DNA of 54,154 nucleotides, taken from Sediminibacterium sp. GTDB taxonomy: Bacteria > Bacteroidota > Bacteroidia > B-17B0 > Aurantibacillaceae. Positions 51,899-54,154 of the stretch are shown here, one piece after another. How positions within the stretch are numbered: position 1 is the stretch's first letter; each line of letters begins with the position of its first letter. The translations under genes were made by a program, and so were the position numbers. The stretch spans positions 1 through 54,154 of the forward strand of contig JASGCO010000029.1 in assembly GCA_030054095.1 (NCBI GenBank), given 5' to 3'. The notes under the pieces are model-generated. The model did no database searches, was not told the origin of the DNA, and saw nothing but the letters and a program-made list of their open reading frames with translations.

Positions 51899-52633
51899 AT
51901 GCATCGGATTGTATTTATGGGAAGATTTTTAAACGGTACTTTTTTAATTGTTCTTTTTGGGTGTTATCTTACAACAAATGCTCAACACATTTACTACAAA
52001 CAACTTAATGACAGTATTCTGAATAACCTTACTGATTCTACGCAAAAGATACGGTTTATTGAGATGGATAGTGTACTCTACCGCCGGCAGTTAAATTACA
52101 TTCTGCGTTTCTACCCTACCCTGAATTATAACTCGATTCGCATTAAGGCCGTTAACAGTCAAAAACCATTAGACACCCGCCCTACTTTTTTCAGTATTTT
52201 TAAACGGGCCGAAAAGCGCGATTATGTCATATATGTGAGTAAAGGAACACTATCACCAATGGATAGTATTTTACCACAGCATTTAACACTGAATAGTCAG
52301 GTAGGCGCATTTGCACACGAGATCAGTCATATTTACGATTTTAGTACCAGTCATGTATTCCAGTTTATTTCATTGTTTCTTAACCGGCATTCGCAACGAA
52401 AAATGCGCGATTTTGAATACAGTACAGACAAACTTACCATTGAACAGGGACTTGGGTATCCGCTTCTTAACTGGGCCAAAGAGGTGAGAGAAAAACTGAA
52501 AATAGAAAACTGGAAAACAGTGAAGGGTTACGATTTTTATAAACAAACTATTGAAGACCGGCGAATGCCTCCGGAAACAATACAGCACTTTATGAGTGAT
52601 TTTCCGGTTTACCTTCAGAACCAGTATAAGTAA
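51899..52633 (+). CDS. Secreted or anchored zincin-like putative metalloprotease
   Basis: A 244-residue protein with an N-terminal signal/anchor (hydrophobic about 9-26, possible cleavage after 'TTNA'). It has H-E-I-S-H in 'VGAFAHEISHIYDFSTS' (about 141-145), the HExxH zincin signature. 'RDFEYSTDKLTIEQGLG', about 27 residues downstream, could supply the third ligand through its Glu or Asp. I do not recognise the family. It may be a peptidase of the cell envelope. Two ATGs (51899 and 51917) are possible; the second gives a tighter signal peptide. It converges on groEL. Confidence 0.72.
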   Translation: MHRIVFMGRFLNGTFLIVLFGCYLTTNAQHIYYKQLNDSILNNLTDSTQKIRFIEMDSVLYRRQLNYILRFYPTLNYNSIRIKAVNSQKPLDTRPTFFSIFKRAEKRDYVIYVSKGTLSPMDSILPQHLTLNSQVGAFAHEISHIYDFSTSHVFQFISLFLNRHSQRKMRDFEYSTDKLTIEQGLGYPLLNWAKEVREKLKIENWKTVKGYDFYKQTIEDRRMPPETIQHFMSDFPVYLQNQYK

Positions 52634-52715
52634 CAGCATTGTTCAGAACGCTTTACTTTGTATATAGATTTGGCATCACCCCGGAAAAAGTTCTACCCCA
52701 AAAAATAAGATACAA

Positions 52716-52747
52716 AAAAGCCGGTCAGTAAGTACTAACCGGCTTTT
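52716..52747 (-). terminator. Bidirectional terminator between groEL and the zincin-like gene
   Basis: A perfect 10-bp stem (aaaagccggt 52716-52725 with accggctttt 52738-52747) around a 12-base loop. On the minus strand a T6 run follows the hairpin, ending groEL transcription. On the plus strand a T-rich stretch serves the convergent gene. Confidence 0.93.
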
Positions 52748-52768
52748 ATTATTTTGTAAGCGGGAATA

Positions 52769-54154
52769 TTACATCATTCCGCCCATTCCTCCCATGTCAG
52801 GCGCGCCTGGCATTGCTGGTTTTTCTTCTTTCTTTTCTACCAGTACGCAATCGGTAGTTAACAGCATGGCTGCTACTGATGCTGCGTTTTCAAGCGCCAC
52901 ACGGCTTACTTTGGTAGGATCGATAACGCCTGCTTTTAACAGGTTCTCGAATTTTTCGGTACGTGCATTGTATCCATAATCGTCTTTGCCTTCTTTTACG
53001 TTATGAACAATGATACTGCCTTCGATACCGGCATTCGCGCAGATTTGACGTAATGGTTCTTCTAATGCGCGTTTCACAATAGCAATACCTGTCGTTTCAT
53101 CTTCGTTATCACCCTTTAATTTTTCGAGGGAAGCAATAGCGCGGATATAAGCTGTTCCACCTCCGGCTACAATTCCTTCTTCAACCGCGGCACGGGTAGC
53201 TGCCAGAGCATCATCCACACGGTCTTTTTTCTCTTTCATCTCTACTTCTGTAGCGGCTCCTACGTATAATACAGCTACTCCACCGGCTAATTTAGCCAGA
53301 CGTTCCTGTAATTTTTCTTTATCGTAATCGCTGGTAGTAGTTTCGATTTGTGCTTTAATCTGGTTAACACGGGCAGTAATGTCCGCTTTTTTACCTGATC
53401 CGCCAACAATTGTAGTATTGTCTTTATCGATGGTGATTTTTTCAGCTTTACCTAACATGCTAAGGTCAGCGTTTTCTAATTTAAAGCCACGCTCTTCAGC
53501 AATAAAGGTTCCGCCTGTTAAGATCGCGATGTCTTCTAACATGGCTTTACGACGATCACCAAAACCAGGCGCTTTAACTGCTGCAATTTTCAGGTTAGCA
53601 CGTAAACGGTTAACCACTAAGGTTTGCAGGGCTTCTCCATCTAAATCTTCGGCAATGATTAATAACGGTTTACCAGTTTGAACTGCTTTTTCAAGCACTG
53701 GCAACAGTTCTTTCATGCTGCTGATTTTTTTCTCATAGATAAGGATGTATGGGCTTTCCAACACACATTCCATAGAATCTACATTGGTTACAAAGTAAGG
53801 TGAAATGTAGCCACGGTCGAATTCCATACCTTCCACTACTTCAACAGTGGTTTCGGTTCCTTTGGCTTCTTCTACAGTGATAACTCCTTCTTTTTTCACT
53901 TTTGCCATCGCTTCGGCAATCAGCTTTCCGATGGTGTTATCGTTATTGGCAGAGATAGTAGCCACCTGCTCAATTTTTTTGTTATCGTTACCAATAGTTG
54001 ACGATTGTTTTTTGAGACTTTCTACTACGGCCGCAACAGCTTTATCAATACCACGTTTCAGATCCATAGGATTGGCACCAGCCGCAACGTTTTTAAGTCC
54101 GGCTGTTACAATGGCCTGACCTAATACGGTAGCGGTAGTTGTTCCATCACCAGC
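52769..54154 (-). CDS. groL: Chaperonin GroEL, N-terminus outside the window
   Basis: The minus-strand frame stays open to the end of the window, so 461 C-terminal residues of about 545 are visible. The first residues shown, '[20 protein letters not shown]', are the conserved ATP-binding D-G-T-T-T-A-T segment near residue 87 of GroEL. Further hallmarks are '[16 protein letters not shown]', '[24 protein letters not shown]', '[36 protein letters not shown]', and the G-G-M tail ('GMGGMM'). It folds cytosolic proteins with GroES. A strong terminator follows the stop codon. Confidence 0.98.
   Translation of the reverse strand, partial: AGDGTTTATVLGQAIVTAGLKNVAAGANPMDLKRGIDKAVAAVVESLKKQSSTIGNDNKKIEQVATISANNDNTIGKLIAEAMAKVKKEGVITVEEAKGTETTVEVVEGMEFDRGYISPYFVTNVDSMECVLESPYILIYEKKISSMKELLPVLEKAVQTGKPLLIIAEDLDGEALQTLVVNRLRANLKIAAVKAPGFGDRRKAMLEDIAILTGGTFIAEERGFKLENADLSMLGKAEKITIDKDNTTIVGGSGKKADITARVNQIKAQIETTTSDYDKEKLQERLAKLAGGVAVLYVGAATEVEMKEKKDRVDDALAATRAAVEEGIVAGGGTAYIRAIASLEKLKGDNEDETTGIAIVKRALEEPLRQICANAGIEGSIIVHNVKEGKDDYGYNARTEKFENLLKAGVIDPTKVSRVALENAASVAAMLLTTDCVLVEKKEEKPAMPGAPDMGGMGGMM

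Noticed and set aside
1..54154. tRNA genes, CRISPR arrays, insertion sequences and prophage genes
   Set aside because: I looked for T-loop signatures, regularly spaced repeats, transposase or phage motifs and found none that hold up by eye.

Overview
The window reads as chromosomal DNA of a member of the Bacteroidota, probably an environmental Flavobacteriia/Chitinophagia-like lineage. The evidence is several promoters of the TTG-N(17-23)-TAnnTTTG type, a secreted esterase with a type IX secretion (T9SS) C-terminal sorting domain, a full moxR-batABCDE operon, a LytS/LytTR two-component pair with a beta-propeller sensor, and Bacteroidota-type ppk1/ppx, rocD, fbaB, accD and groEL. I see no rRNA, tRNA, insertion sequence, prophage or CRISPR array. 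The species cannot be named from this sequence.

Layout. 1-2270: the 3' end of an MDR dehydrogenase, a small membrane protein, an unrecognised AT-rich orphan gene and a GC-rich structured repeat (copy A). 2270-12040: a beta-lactamase-fold serine hydrolase, a DJ-1/AraC regulator, a large M1-peptidase homologue that has lost its catalytic residues, a GNAT enzyme, a two-lobed retropepsin-like protein, a DinB protein, a HEAT-repeat protein, and an ArsR / AHSA1-VOC fusion / DoxX operon. 12275-17789: propeller histidine kinase, LytTR regulator and a membrane TPR protein. 17886-19371: a small redox/stress cassette (4Fe-4S, OsmC, GNAT, FMN reductase). 19443-23170: a LysR regulator divergent from isocitrate dehydrogenase, followed by two small genes and a zinc-ribbon DUF6671-like protein.

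23270-27945 holds two separate proteins (352 and 121 aa) that share an N-terminal leader motif typical of Bacteroidota effector-like proteins carrying the eCIS_core (DUF4157) domain but have unrelated C-termini. Between them lie a Nif3 protein, a coiled-coil zinc-ribbon protein and an HD hydrolase. 28049-31892: amino acid permease, T9SS esterase, permuted NlpC/P60-like hydrolase and a small secreted protein. 32082-37263: polyphosphate genes (sixA, ppk1, ppx), a SPOR protein and mpg. 37260-38489: rocD. 38656-47067: moxR, a DUF58 protein, a membrane protein and batABCDE, all on the + strand, forming an envelope-associated VWA/TPR complex. 47133-54154: a lipoprotein, a long palindrome, accD, fbaB, queG, a second structured intergenic block containing repeat copy B, a zincin-like protein and the C-terminal part of groEL.

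The most unusual items are (i) a two-copy GC-rich repeat whose ends and core are conserved while its 17-18 bp stems differ completely yet remain perfectly complementary, (ii) the pair of leader-sharing effector-like proteins, (iii) the pseudo-M1 peptidase, and (iv) two further structured intergenic segments (47944-48118 and 51365-51497). All family names come from recognising sequence patterns; no database search was run.
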